Below are positions 36,688 through 48,157 of a DNA stretch of 64,000 nucleotides, piece after piece; position 1 is the first letter of the stretch; each line of letters begins with the position of its first letter. The position numbers and the translations under genes are program-made. The DNA comes from Conchocele bisecta (taxonomy: Eukaryota; Mollusca; Bivalvia; Lucinida; Thyasiridae): contig CM055265.1 of assembly GCA_029237695.1 (NCBI GenBank), forward strand, positions 122,534,834-122,598,833, given 5' to 3'. A model generated the notes under the pieces. That model ran no database searches. It saw only the letters and a list, made by a program, of their open reading frames with translations, and had not been told where the DNA came from.

Positions 36688-37354
36688 GATGGCCGACTGA
36701 TCAAGGGCTAAACTATTCCAGGTGCGATGGCCGACTGATCAAGTTCTAAACTAGTCCTGCTGCGATGGCCGACTGGTCAAGGGCTAAACTAGTCATGGTG
36801 CGATGGCCGACTGATCGAGTGCTATACTAGTCCTGGTGCGATGGCCGACTGATCAAGGGCTAAACGAGTCCCGGTGCGATGGCCGACTGATCAAGTGCTA
36901 TACTAGTCATGGTTTGATGGCCGACTGATCAAGTTCTAAACTACTCCTGGTGCGATGGCCGACTGAATAAGTGCTAAACTAGTCCTGATGCGATGGCCCA
37001 CTAATCAAGTGCTAAAGTAGTCCTGGTGTGATGGCCGACTGATCGAGTGCTATACTCGGCATGGCCGACTGATCACGTGCTATACTGGGCATGGTGAATT
37101 GGCCAACTGATCAAGTGCTATACTGGGATTGTGCAATGGGCGACTGATCAAGCGCTATAACTAGTTATGGTGCGAATTGGCTGACTGATCAAGTGCTCTA
37201 CTAGTCCTGGTGCGATGGCCGACTGATCAAGTGCATACTAGTCCTGGGTTGAGATGGCCGACTGATCAGGTGCTAAACTAGTCCTGTTGCGATGGCCGAC
37301 TGATCAAGTGCTAAACTAGTCATGGTGCGATGGCCCGACTGATCAAATCGCATG
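36688..37354 (+). repeat. 38-bp satellite, block 3
   Basis: Same order of unit variants as block 2, with several single-base slips (GCGAATTGGCTGAC; GATGGCCCGAC). Confidence 0.92.
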
Positions 37355-37856
37355 CCATAATAACTAGATGGCCATGGCCTGCATGTCGTGCCCGCCGAGG
37401 CATTTGATAGTACAAACAATTGTTGGATTGCAACAAATCTTTAGCCCATTGACGTAAAAACATGCCGCACTCGCCGAGGCTTTGATAGTATACCCAAAAA
37501 CCTTAACCCAAAAAACACTTTAAACAACAACGTTATCCTGAATGCACGCCAATGTGCCGACTATATCGCTCTGTCTGCAAGCAGGCCCAACAAAAACTTT
37601 AAGGGAAATTTCAAAGCAATTTGACCTTGACATTGGACACATATAAATAATAATGAAAATGTGGGTGACAAATACACAGTATTTGAAGTTTCGAGTGAAT
37701 TGGTGAAGCGGTTTCAGAGATATAGTGTTCTTAAAGGTAACTTCTTAGTCGTACGAAGTTTCGTGAAACGGGCCCCAGGACTCCAGTCGGGATTCAGGTA
37801 AGGATGAACCCCGATCGTTACATTACCCATCGCGTGCTCCCACCTGCCACCCACTC

Positions 37857-38516
37857 GCGATGGCCGACTGATCAAGGGCTAAACTATTCCAGGTGCGATG
37901 GCCGACTGATCAAGTTCTAAACTAGTCCTGGTGCGATGGCCGACTGGTCAAGGGCTAAACTAGTCATGGTGCGATGGCCGACTGATCGAGTGCTATACTA
38001 GTCCTGGTGCGATGGCCGACTGATCAAGGGCTAAACCAGTCCCGGTGCGATGGCCGACTGATCAAGTGCTATACTAGTCATGGTGTGATGGCCGACTGAT
38101 CAAGTTCTAAACTAGTCCTGGTGCGATGGCCGACTGAATAAGTGCTAAACTAGTCCTGGTGCGATGGCCCACTAATCAAGTGCTAAAGTAGTCCTGGTGT
38201 GATGGCCGACTGATCGAGTGCTATACTCGGCATGGCCGACTGATCACGTGCTATACTGGGCATGGTGAATTGGCCAACTGATCAAGTGCTATCCTGGGAT
38301 TGGTGCAATGGGCGACTGATCAAGCGCTATACTAGTTATGGTGCGATGGCAGACTGATCAAGTGCTCTACTAGTCCTGGTGCGATGGCCGACTGATCAAG
38401 TGCTATACTAGTCCTGGTGAGATGGCCGACTGATCAAGTGCTAAACTAGTCCTGGTGCGATGGCCGACTGATCAAGTGCTAAACTAGTCATGGTGCGATG
38501 GCCGACTGATCAAATC
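37857..38516 (+). repeat. 38-bp satellite, block 4
   Basis: Same order of unit variants as blocks 2 and 3. The spacer follows at 38,517-38,905. Confidence 0.92.
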
Positions 38517-38974
38517 GCATGCCATAATAACTAGATGGCCATGGCCTGCATGTCGTGCCCGCCGAGGCATTTGATAGTACAAACAATTGTTGGATTGCAA
38601 CAAATCTTTAGCCCATTGACGTAAAAACATGCCGCACTCGCCGAGGCTTTGATAGTATACCCAAAAACCTTAACCCAAAAAACACTTTAACCAACAACGT
38701 TATCCTGAATGCACGCCAATGTGCCGACTATATCGCTCTGTCTGCAAGCAGGCCCAACAAAAACTTTAAGGGAAATTTCAAAGCAATTTGACCTTGACAT
38801 TGGACACATATAAATAATAATGAAAATGTGGGTGACAAATACACAGTATTTGTAGTTTCGAGTGAATTGGTGAAGCGGTTTCAGAGATATAGTGTTCTGA
38901 AAGGTACATGCCCATTCAGTTGGCACAAAATGTTCTTTATATCAGAGACATCATCCGAGACATTTTCGGGCAAA

Positions 38975-39360
38975 ATAAACATTAATTCACCATTAATACA
39001 CATATTTATTGGCATTATTATACATTTTATATCAGACGTAAATTTCCACACTGCTATCAGGAGCGATAACCGTGTTTCCTTAAAATGTTATCAGACATTT
39101 ATACTATTTATTTTTTGATGTGCAATGATCATACTTTATAATCTGTCGAAAACATTATTGTTTCAGGAGACACATTTAATTAGTATAAGTAATTAAAAAA
39201 TACCATGCCCTATTTGCCTATGAAAATAGCCTGATATCACCGCGTGTCACTATCAGTGAAATAAACATTAATAAATGATTATATCCATATAACGGGCACT
39301 CGTAATGTTTAGAACTGGTGGAATAGTGACAAAATTATACACTTATTTAATTCCTACAAA
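38975..39360 (+). repeat. left arm of a long inverted repeat
   Basis: GGCATTATTATACATTTTAT, TTTCCTTAAAATGTT, GATCATACTTTATAATCTGT and CGGGCACTCGTAATGTTTA occur here in order, and in reverse complement at 40,725-41,105. Part of the arm (about 39,170-39,350) is also directly repeated at 39,378-39,560. Confidence 0.82.
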
Positions 39361-39747
39361 TAACTGAGTGGGTATGTACCTCTAATTAGCATAAATAATT
39401 AAAAAATATCATGCCTCATTTGAATATGAAAATAGCTTGATACATGTACCACCGCTAGTCATTATCAGTAAAATAAATATTACTAAATGATTATATATGG
39501 ATAACGGGCACACGTAATTTTTAGAACTGGTGGAATAGTGACACAATTATACACTTGGGTTGAGCATAGAATGAAAATATCGATGATGATAAACACACAT
39601 GTGAAGCTTCCGAGTGAATTTGCGAAGCGGTTTCTGAGATATAGTGTTCTTAAAAACTTTAACCTACGGTAAATAAAAACCAGATGGCCATTTGATGGTC
39701 TCAGAGTATATTTATTTGAAGTTTGAATTAAGGTATGTAAGGCCGCT

Positions 39748-40196
39748 GAACACTAGGGGTTGACGTAACAACCCCTAGTGTTCACGGACGGTTCTAAGCC
39801 GAACAAATAACTTAGGCATTTTAGGTAGTTTCCCGTAAATGAGTTGACGTATCAACCCCTAGTGTTCACCTCCGTAAAATGGCTAAGTTATTTGGACCAG
39901 GTTCTGAGAAAACCACCCGTGTCGCATCGCCGTATTTCGGCGATATTGATTTCGAAAGAAATGTGAAATTTTCCGTAAATTGAATTTAATTCCGCATCAG
40001 CTCTGAAAGTTGGGTCACTATTCCATGTCATTTACGGGAAACTACCTAAAATTGACTAAGTTATTTGTTCGGCTTAAAACCGTCCGTGAACAATAGGGGT
40101 TGATACGTCAACCCCTAGTGTTCACCTCCGTAAAATGGCTAAGTTATTTGCTCGGCTTAAATGCGTCCGTGAACAATAGGGGTTGATGAACACTAA
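39748..40196. repeat. hairpin cluster, CCCCTAGTGTTC motif
   Basis: 39,748-39,783 is a perfect 15-bp stem (GAACACTAGGGGTTG) with a 6-nt loop. 40,088-40,123 is a second hairpin of the same motif with one mismatch. Between and beside them the words CCTCCGTAAAATGGCTAAG and GAACAAATAACTTAG occur in both orientations. Confidence 0.8.
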
Positions 40197-40690
40197 GCGG
40201 TGCTACAAAGGTATGTAAAAGCTATAACGCAAATTTGAAAGTCATTTGACCTTGATCTTTGGCATGTCGGTCGCATGCGTGGGCTATAGTATGAAAATAT
40301 GGATGATAATAAAGAATTATCTGAAGTTTGAAGCAAATCTGAGTAAGTGTTGTGGAGATATAAGGTATGCAAAAACTTTAACACACATTTCATTTTACCT
40401 TGACCTTGGGGCACAGGGGCCGCATGAGTGGGACACAGAATGAATATATGGATGATGATTAATAAGCATTTGATGTTTCAAGTCAATGTGACTTAGGATA
40501 TGGTATTTAAAAACATACACAGATTTTGGACGGACTGACGCACGGACTGACGCACGGACGTCATTGTGCTCACTAAGTCTCGCTTTCCGCAAGCAGGCTC
40601 GGCAAAAAATCTACAGATGGACGTCAATGCGCAGACTATATCGCACTGTCCGCAAGCGGTCGGGCAAAAATTGTCCAACCCCTTTTTAAA
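40197..40690 (+). repeat. interspersed repeat with GACCTTGA / CGGACTGACG words
   Basis: Two imperfect units of about 150 bp share AACTTTAA, GACCTTGA, GAAAATATGGATGAT and TTGAAGTTTGA words with the spacers of the 1.17-kb triplication. They end in a short CGGACTGACGCACGGAC tract. Confidence 0.55.
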
Positions 40691-40724
40691 GGTGCATGCC
40701 CACTCAGTAGGCTAAACATGCTCT

Positions 40725-41105
40725 TTATGGGAATTAAATAAGTGTATAATTGTCACTATTCCACTAGTTATAAACATTACGAGTGCCCGCTATACAGATA
40801 TAATCATTTGGTAATATTTATTTTACTGATAGTGACGCACGGTGGTATCAGGGTATTTTCATATGCAAATGGGGCATGATATGTTATAATTATTTATACT
40901 AATTAAATGCATCAACCGAAGAAAAAAATCGACAGATTATAAAGTATGATCATTGCACATCAAAAAAATAAATACAGAGAATAAATAGTAATGTCCGTCA
41001 ACATTTTAAGGAAAGACGGTTATCGTCCCTGATATCAATGTGGAAATTTTCTTCTGATATAAAATGTATAATAATGCCAAACAATACGTGGGTAATGGTA
41101 AATGA
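40725..41105 (-). repeat. right arm of the long inverted repeat
   Basis: Reverse complement of 38,975-39,360 over about 380 bp with scattered mismatches. About 1.4 kb separates the arms. Confidence 0.82.
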
Positions 41106-41114
41106 TTGTTTATC

Positions 41115-41611
41115 TGGCCAATTTCCAAAAGGGGGAGATAATCCATGACACGGGGTTCAAATAAAAAATCGAAATAAACTTTCCGCATCTACTCATCATA
41201 AGGAAGCTACATATCAAATTGCAGTGCTGTAGCTATTACAAAAGTGCTACGAGTAACAAGGCAAAATTTTCAAATTCTAAGTCAAAAAGGGGGAGATAAT
41301 CCATGACTCAGGGGTCGAATCAAAATAAACTTTGCAAATCTACTCATTATAAGGAAGCTACATACCAAATTTCAGGTGTGTAGCTATTAGGGTTTAAAAG
41401 TTTTACGAGCTACAAGCCAAAATTGGAAAAATATACTTGAAAAGGAGGAGATAATCCATGACCATGGGGTCGAATCAAACATACATGTACCAAGTTTCAG
41501 GTCTGTAGCTATTACAGTTTAAAAGTTTTACGAGTTACTAGGTTGGTGACGGACGGAAGAACGGACAAGGGTAACACTAAATGCCCCCTCCACTATCGTG
41601 GTGGGGCATAA
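41115..41611 (+). mobile_element. tandem-repeat element with terminal hairpin
   Basis: Three units of about 158 bp begin GGGGGAGATAATCCATGAC (41,131, 41,289, about 41,446) and include GTCTGTAGCTATTA and AAAAGTTTTACGAG. They are followed by GACGGACGGAAG and the near-palindrome ATGCCCCCTCCA ... GTGGGGCAT at 41,581-41,609. The overall plan resembles 8225-8755. Confidence 0.65.
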
Positions 41612-42303
41612 AAATTAGTGAGGCAAAAGTTGTCATATACAAGTAACTTACCTTAATTCATCAGTTACACATCAGACGCTGAATGAACTTTAATTCTCAC
41701 CACACCATTCGTAGAATATTAAAGTTATTCATTATGTTCAATAGTGCTGCTTTGACATGACGTGAAATTAAAACATGCATGACATGATCTGGAAGAATTA
41801 CCACAGACCAAGCACGCATATTCAGAATCACGTCTGTCGGTTCTTATCCAGCTCCGATTTCTGTCACCTGTCCACAAAATCCAGAATCCAACATTGTCGC
41901 AAATTTAATCCTCCATGTTGGTGTATGTTAGAACAAAATGTCACTTAGTATATTATCCAATGCGGGTTGTAATCTTTTGTTTCTCTAAATAAATGCGTCC
42001 AACAATCTCTGTAGCTGATATCGTGATAAAAAATGTTAAAGGTTCTGTCAGCGCCTCACATATTGATCTTAATATCCACCATTTTGATTCCAAGTACCAG
42101 AATAATGATGTTTCCATGCGCCGTCGTAGTGCTATCTGTCAGATTCCGTTGTTTATTTGATCAAATTGATGGACAAATTTGTGTCCGCTAATGTCGTCAA
42201 GAGCATAATCTGTGACGTGTTGACTGTAATAATTTGGCTTAACTTCTAGCTTGTGAATTTTTGGTTGAATGAAGTGATCACTATGGTGAATAAGTGTGTA
42301 TTT
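41612..42303. other. non-coding, no gene recognised
   Basis: Nothing recognised. Confidence 0.5.
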
Positions 42304-42400
42304 GTGACCGGTTTGCTCAGTAGGTAGAGCGATGGTGTAGTAAACCAGAGATCCCCGGTTCGATTCCAGGCTGGTGCGCATCTTTCTCACCCTGTAACAG
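42304..42400 (+). mobile_element. tRNA-derived SINE head, copy 1
   Basis: GTTTGCTCAGTAGGTAGAGC (A box) and CCCCGGTTCGATTCCAGG (B box), followed by TGCGCATCTTTCTCACCCTG. The same tail follows the tRNA-like sequence at 42,866, so these are two copies of one SINE and not tRNA genes. Confidence 0.7.
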
Positions 42401-42865
42401 TTAGCGCCCAACGTAGTTGCGGGAAGTAACTCTGCAGAATACTCCCGTATCGTCCGTACCGAGAGTTATGGTGCTCTCTGTAGGTTTCCCCTGCAAAGTA
42501 CCAAATCACATTCAACTGTTAATTGCGACATATCTTCTGTATTTTTCAATTGAAAGAAATGTCAGTATTTGAGTATTTGATAATTGAGTGTTCTGCAGTT
42601 ACTTGCCGCAACTACTCCAAAAATGGAGTCGTGACTGATGAAGAAATGTTCCACAAATATGGAATTCAGGGTGGACATATTTCTCCCCAGTGACAATTGT
42701 TGCCCCAACGAAGGACCGTGACTGATAAATACTCCCAAAATTGTACCCAAACATATGGAATTCGGAGAAAAAATTAAACATGGAATTCGAGGACATACTT
42801 CAATTTGCCGGAGAAGAATGTCACAGTACGCAACTGACTATGGGGATGAAGTGTGTATGATCTGT

Positions 42866-42966
42866 GCCTTGTTAGCTTGCTCGGTAGAGCCATGGACATG
42901 GTACGGTAAACATGAGGTCCCTGGTTCGATTCCGGGCCGGTATGCATCTTTCTCACTCTGTGACAC
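42866..42966 (+). mobile_element. tRNA-derived SINE head, copy 2
   Basis: TTAGCTTGCTCGGTAGAGCC and CCTGGTTCGATTCCGGGCC, then TATGCATCTTTCTCACTCTG. Homologous to copy 1. Confidence 0.7.
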
Positions 42967-43640
42967 AAGTAAACCGTTTTATTTTAAAGAAATGGCTATC
43001 ACCGGAATAAATATTATCTTCACAAAATTTGATTCGGGCCAATAGAAATCAACAGCCAGAGCAGAACGTTTGCAGTAATAGAAATCTAATTCCAAAATAA
43101 TTTTTTAATTTTTTTTTATGATCAGGTTTCGAAAATTAAAATATGCTTTTTTTTTTAAATTATTATCAATATGTTCATCATGTTATTATGGTTAATATGC
43201 AATCAATTCACAGTCTCCTTGCAGTTGAAATTGAAAGACATTATGAAATGTTGTGTTGATCTCAGAAATTGTCATGTCGACTATAGGATCGCGTCGAAAT
43301 AATGTTAGCAGAATAAGAATTTGTCATTTGATACCGACGAAAAAGGAAACAAAACGATAAATTTGTGCTTATTTTTGCCATATTATACCGTAGACCACAC
43401 ATTATAATTTGATTTTATATGAAAATAAATATATTGTGAGCATGGTGGTGTCTATTAATTTGTCCTTGGTATTCGGAACGGTAGTGACGACATTTTTGTT
43501 TGTCCAAGAAATTGTCACGGTCAAGGTTTCACTGTTTGTCTCGCAATAACCCGCCGATTTATATATGCGCACCAAAAAAAACAGATCACCAATACCGCTG
43601 ACTTTCTAGTCACTTTGAATTAAATTGATGGGATAAAATT
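42967..43640. other. non-coding, no gene recognised
   Basis: A+T-rich right part of the 10.3-kb insertion. Confidence 0.5.
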
Positions 43641-43797
43641 TTGAATGGTATATCTATACGATATTGGTTGGTATCTACGGTACAAACATACCGTACTTTT
43701 ATACTATATGCATATCGTATAGAAAACATATCGTATTGTATACGTATAGTATTGGTATAGTACGTATAGTTGACCTGCAGAAAAGCGCTACTGTATG

Positions 43798-44289
43798 GCA
43801 TGGAACTTGTTGACACTTATTCTGTACACATATTGCATGGAACTTGTTGACGCTTATTCTGGACACATATTGCATGGAACTTGTTGACGCTTATTCTGTA
43901 CACATATTACATGGAAATTGTTGACGATTAATCTGTACACATATTGCATGGAACTTGTTGACGCTTATTCTGGACACATATTGCATGGCACTTATTGACG
44001 CTTATTCTGTACACATGTATCCTGGAACATGTTGACGCTTATTCTGTACACATGTATCATGGAACTTATTCACGCTTATTCTGTACACATGTATCCTGGA
44101 ACATGTTGACGCTTTTTCAGTATAGATATGGCATGGAATTTGTTGACGCTTATTCTGTACACATATTGCATCGAACATGTTGACGCTTATTTTGTACACA
44201 TATTGCATGTAACTTGTTGACGTTTTTTCTGTAAACATATTGCATGGAACTTGTTGAGACTTATTATGTACACATATTGCATGGAAATA
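43798..44289 (-). repeat. 37-bp satellite, inverted block, about 13 units
   Basis: Continues the minus orientation of 32,815-33,446 across the 10.3-kb insertion. It flips back at about 44,289, where TTGCATGGAAATAAATAAGC joins plus-oriented units. Confidence 0.93.
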
Positions 44290-46524
44290 AATAAGCGTCA
44301 ACAAGTTCCATGCAATATGTGTGCAGAATAAGCGTCAACAAGTTCCATGCCATACATGTACAGAAAAACCGTCAACAAGTTCCAGGATACATGTGTACAG
44401 AATAAGCGTCAACAAGTTCCATGCAATATGTGTACATAATAAGCGTCAACAAGATCCATGCAATATGTGTACAGATTAAGCGTCAACAAGTTACATGCAA
44501 TATGTGTACATAAAAAGCGTCAAAAAGTTCCAGGATACAAGTGTACAGAATAAGCGTCAACAAGTTCCATGCACTAAGAGTACAGAATAAGCGTCAACAA
44601 TTTCCATGCTATATGTGTACAGAATAAGCGTCAACAAGTTCCAGGCAATATGTGTACAGTATAAGCGTCAACAAGTACCATGCAATATGTGTACAGAATA
44701 ATCGTCAGCAACTTCCATGCAATATGTGTACAGAATAAGCGTCAACAAGTTCCATGCAATATGTGTACAGAATAAGCGTCAACAATTTCCATGCAATATG
44801 TGTATAGAATAAGTCTCAACAAGTTCCATGCAATATGTGTACAGAAAAAACGTCAACATGTTCCATGCAATATGTGTACAGAATAAGCGTCAACAAGTCT
44901 CAACAAGTTACATGCAATATGTGTACAGAATAAGCGTCAAAACGTTACATGCAATATGTGTACAGAATAAGCGTCAACAAGTGCCATGTCATTTATATAC
45001 AGAAAAAGCGTCAACAAATTCCAGGATACATGTGTACAGAATAAGCGTCAACAAGTTCCAGGATACATGTGTACAAAATAAACTTCAACAAGTTCCAGGA
45101 TACATGTGTACAGAATAAGAGTCAATAAGTGCCATGCAATATGTGTATAGAATGAGCATCAACAAGTTCCATGCAATATGTGTACAGAATTATCGTCAAC
45201 AAGTTACATGCAATTTGTGTACAGAAAAAGCGTCAGCAAGTTCCAGGATACATGTGTACAGAATAAGCATCAACAAGTTCCATGCAATATGTGTACAGTA
45301 TAAGCGTCAACAATTTCAATGCGATCTGTGTGTAGAATAAGCGTCAACCAGTTCCATGCAATATGTGTACAAAAAAAGCGTCAAGTTCCATGCAATATGT
45401 GTACAGAATAAGCGTCAACAAGATCCATGCAATATGTGTACAGAATAAGCGTCAACAAGTTCCATGCAATATGTGTACAGAATAAGCGTCAACAAGTTAC
45501 ATGCAATATGTGTATATAAAATGCGTCAACAAGTTCCAGGATACATGTGTACAGAATAAGCGTCAACAAATTCCATGTAATATCTGTACAGAATAAACGT
45601 CAACCAATTCCATGCAATATGTGTATAGAAAAAGCGTCAACAAATTCCATGCAATATGTGTATAGAAAAAGCGTCTCAACAACTTCCATGCAATATGTGT
45701 ACAGAATAAGCGTCTTTAAGATCCATGCAATATGTGTACCGAATAAGCGTCAATCAGTTCCATGCAATATGTGTACAGAATAATCGTCAACAAGATCCAT
45801 GCAATATGTGTACAGAATAAGCGTCAATAATTTCCATGCAATATGTGTATAGAATAAGCGTCAACATGTTCCATGCAATATGTGTGCAGAAAAAACGTCA
45901 TGTTCCATGCAAAATATGTGTACAGAAATAAGCGTAAAACCAGATTCATGGCAATTATGTGTACCGAATAAGCGTCAACAAGTTCCATGCAATATGTGTA
46001 CAGAATAAGTGTCAACAAGTTACATGCAATATGTGTACATAAAAAGCGTTAAAAAGTTCCAGGATACAAGTGTACAGAATAAGCGTCAACAAGATCAATG
46101 CAATATGTGTACCGAATAAGCGTCAATAAGTTCCCTGCAATATGTGTACAGAATAAGCGCCAACTAGTTGCATGCAATATGTGTACAGAATAAGCGTCAA
46201 CAAGTTACATGCAATATGTGTACAGAATAAGCGCCAACAAATTCCATGTAATATGTGTACAGAATAAACGGCAACCAATTCCATGCAATATGTGTACAGA
46301 ATAAGCGTCAACAATTTCCATGCAACATGTGTATAGAATAAGCGTCAACAAATTCCATGCAATATGTTTACAGAAAAAAGCGTCAACAAGATACATGCAA
46401 TATGTGTACCGAATAAGTGTCAATACGTTCCATGCAATATGTGTACAGAATAAGCGTCAACAAGTTCCATGCAATATGTGTACTGAATAAGCATCAATAA
46501 GTTGCATGCAATATGTGTACAGAA
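44290..46524 (+). repeat. 37-bp satellite, plus block, about 60 units
   Basis: Same unit as 24,870-32,814. It ends at TGTACAGAA, directly against the GGAC element. Confidence 0.95.
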
Positions 46525-46649
46525 CTAGATTGGTCAGTAAGCGGGGCTTACGGAATACCACCCGCGTGGGCCCAAGTACCCCTAACATATGTACAATTGT
46601 CCAAGTGTGGGCTTGTGACCTTTACTCTGTGCTTAGCGGGGGCAGCACG

Positions 46650-47655
46650 AACGTGAATGTGAAGCAGATCCGAGCAAGGAAATAGAAGTTATAACCGATT
46701 TCTCTGATGTTAAGTTTTGTAAAGAGACTAAGTAATAAACTATGTGATCTTGACCTTGGGATCAGCGGGGCTATGTCACAGCATGATAGTAGAGCCTTAC
46801 AGGAATGCATGCATGAAATATTAAGAATTTTAGATGAAGTTATAACAATATTTCTCTGATGTTCAGTTTTGTAAAGAGACCATGTATTTGACCTTGACCT
46901 TGGGATCAGCGGGGGTTGGACGGTCGTGGATTTGGCACAGCATGGTAGTAGAGCCTTACAGGAATGCATGTGTGAAATATTAAGCATCTTAGATGAAGGA
47001 AATAGAAGTTATAACAATATTTCTCTGATGTTTAAGTTTTGTAAAGAGACTAAGTATTTGTACCTTGACCATGGGATCGTTGGACGGTAATGGAATCACA
47101 ACCTGGTAGTAGAGCCTTACAGGAATGCATGTGTGAAATATTAAGAATTTTAGATGAAGGAAATAGAAGTTATAACAATATTTCTCTGATATTAAGTTTT
47201 GTAAAGAGACTAAGTATTTGACCTTGACCATGGGATCAGCGGTGGTTGGACGGTCATGGATTTGGCACAACATGGTAGTAGAGCCTTACAGGAATGCATG
47301 TGTGAAATATTAAGCATTTCAGATGAAGGAAATAGAAGAACAATGTTTCTCTGATGTTAAGTTTTGTAAAGAGACTAAGTATTTGACATTGACCATGGGA
47401 TCAGCGGGGATTTGACGGTCGTGGATTTGGCACTGCATGGTAGTAGAGCCTTACAGGAATGCATGTGTGAAATATTAAGCATTTTAGATGAAGGAAATAG
47501 AAGTTATAACAATATTTCTCTGATGTTAAGTTTTGTAAAGAGACTAAGTATTTGACCTTGACCTTTGGATCAGCAGGGGTTGGAAGGTCGTGGATTTGGC
47601 ACAGCATGGTAGTAGAGCCTTACAGGAATGCATGTTTGAAATATTAAGCATTTTA
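46650..47655 (+). repeat. tandem repeat of about 159-169 bp, six copies
   Basis: CCTTACAGGAATGCATG recurs at about 46,795, 46,954, 47,115, 47,284, 47,449 and 47,618. Units also share TTTCTCTGATGTTAAG, AAAGAGACTAAGTATTTG and GGATCAGCGGGG. Confidence 0.88.
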
Positions 47656-47659
47656 GAAG

Positions 47660-47935
47660 AATGCGGGCGGGCGGGCGGCGGGTCGGGCGGGCGGGCGGGA
47701 CAGGACGGACGGTACGGAGTCGGACGACGGACGGGACGGACGGACGGACGGACGGACGGACCCGTCCTTCCGGACGGACAGACGGGCGGACGGGACGGAC
47801 GGACGGAGGACGGACGGACGGACGGTACGTACGGACGGACGGACGGACGGACGGACGGACGGACGGACCGGATGGACGGACCGGATGGACGGACGCACAC
47901 GGTCGGACGGTCGGACGGACGGACGTACGGACGTT
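47660..47935. repeat. GGAC / GGCGG microsatellite
   Basis: Almost pure CGGA and GGCGGGC repeats. It stays open in several frames on both strands with Arg/Thr/Asp- or Pro/Ser/Arg-rich translations that are not genes. Confidence 0.95.
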
Positions 47936-48157
47936 CCAACATTTTGTGTTTATGTGGTATTTCCATTGTTTGAAGAACAATGAAAAAAAACCTAAACAAC
48001 AACAGAGTTTATGAGCTTACGGAATATTACAAAGGAATCTTTTGTTCCTAACCCCGCCCCTTAGCTCTCAAACCCCCGGACGTTGGCCCGGACGGACGGA
48101 CGGACGGACGGACAACCTAACTCCAATATACCCACCCAAAACTCGTTGCGGGAGGTA

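Larger units (their letters stand above)
35394..38905 (+). repeat. tandem triplication of about 1.17 kb
   Basis: AACTTCTTAGTCGTACGAAG starts each copy: 35,394, 36,568 and 37,739. Each copy holds the right end of the MITE, the SINE head, about 18 units of 38-bp satellite and a spacer of about 390 bp (GCATGCCATAATAACTAGAT to GATATAGTGTTCTTAAAGG). Copies differ by few substitutions and small indels. The third copy ends in GAAAGGTACATGCCC, revealing the pre-duplication junction. Confidence 0.92.
33451..43793. mobile_element. 10.3-kb insertion with TIRs and TATG target duplication
   Basis: The left end CAGTAGCGATTTTCTTC and the reverse complement of the right end, CAGTAGCGCTTTTCTGC, match at 15 of 17 positions. 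TATG flanks both sides (33,447-33,450 and 43,794-43,797). Removing the insert restores an ordinary 37-bp unit. Both subterminal regions (33,490-33,640; 43,640-43,775) are rich in CGTATA / GTATAGTATTGGTATA words in opposing orientation. No transposase is recognised inside; the interior is satellites, SINEs and foldback sequences. A non-autonomous DNA transposon or a composite of one is the simplest reading. The superfamily is not assigned. Confidence 0.65.
46525..48157 (-). mobile_element. GGAC-rich tandem-repeat element inserted in the array
   Basis: Sits between TGTACAGAA and ATAAGCGTC, parts of one 37-bp unit. It contains six repeats of about 159-169 bp (46,650-47,655), a 280-bp GGAC tract (47,660-47,935), and a segment that is the reverse complement of 8500-8690. 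It ends in CTCGTTGCGGGAGGTAT. No coding capacity. The minus orientation is set by comparison with 8225-8755. Confidence 0.72.

Noticed and set aside
42304..42376. Functional tRNA gene
   Set aside because: A and B boxes are present but stems pair poorly and the same 3' extension follows a second copy at 42,866, so this is a SINE.
47544..48014. Arg/Pro/Ser- and Asp/Gly/Arg-rich proteins
   Set aside because: Translations of the GGAC microsatellite on both strands.
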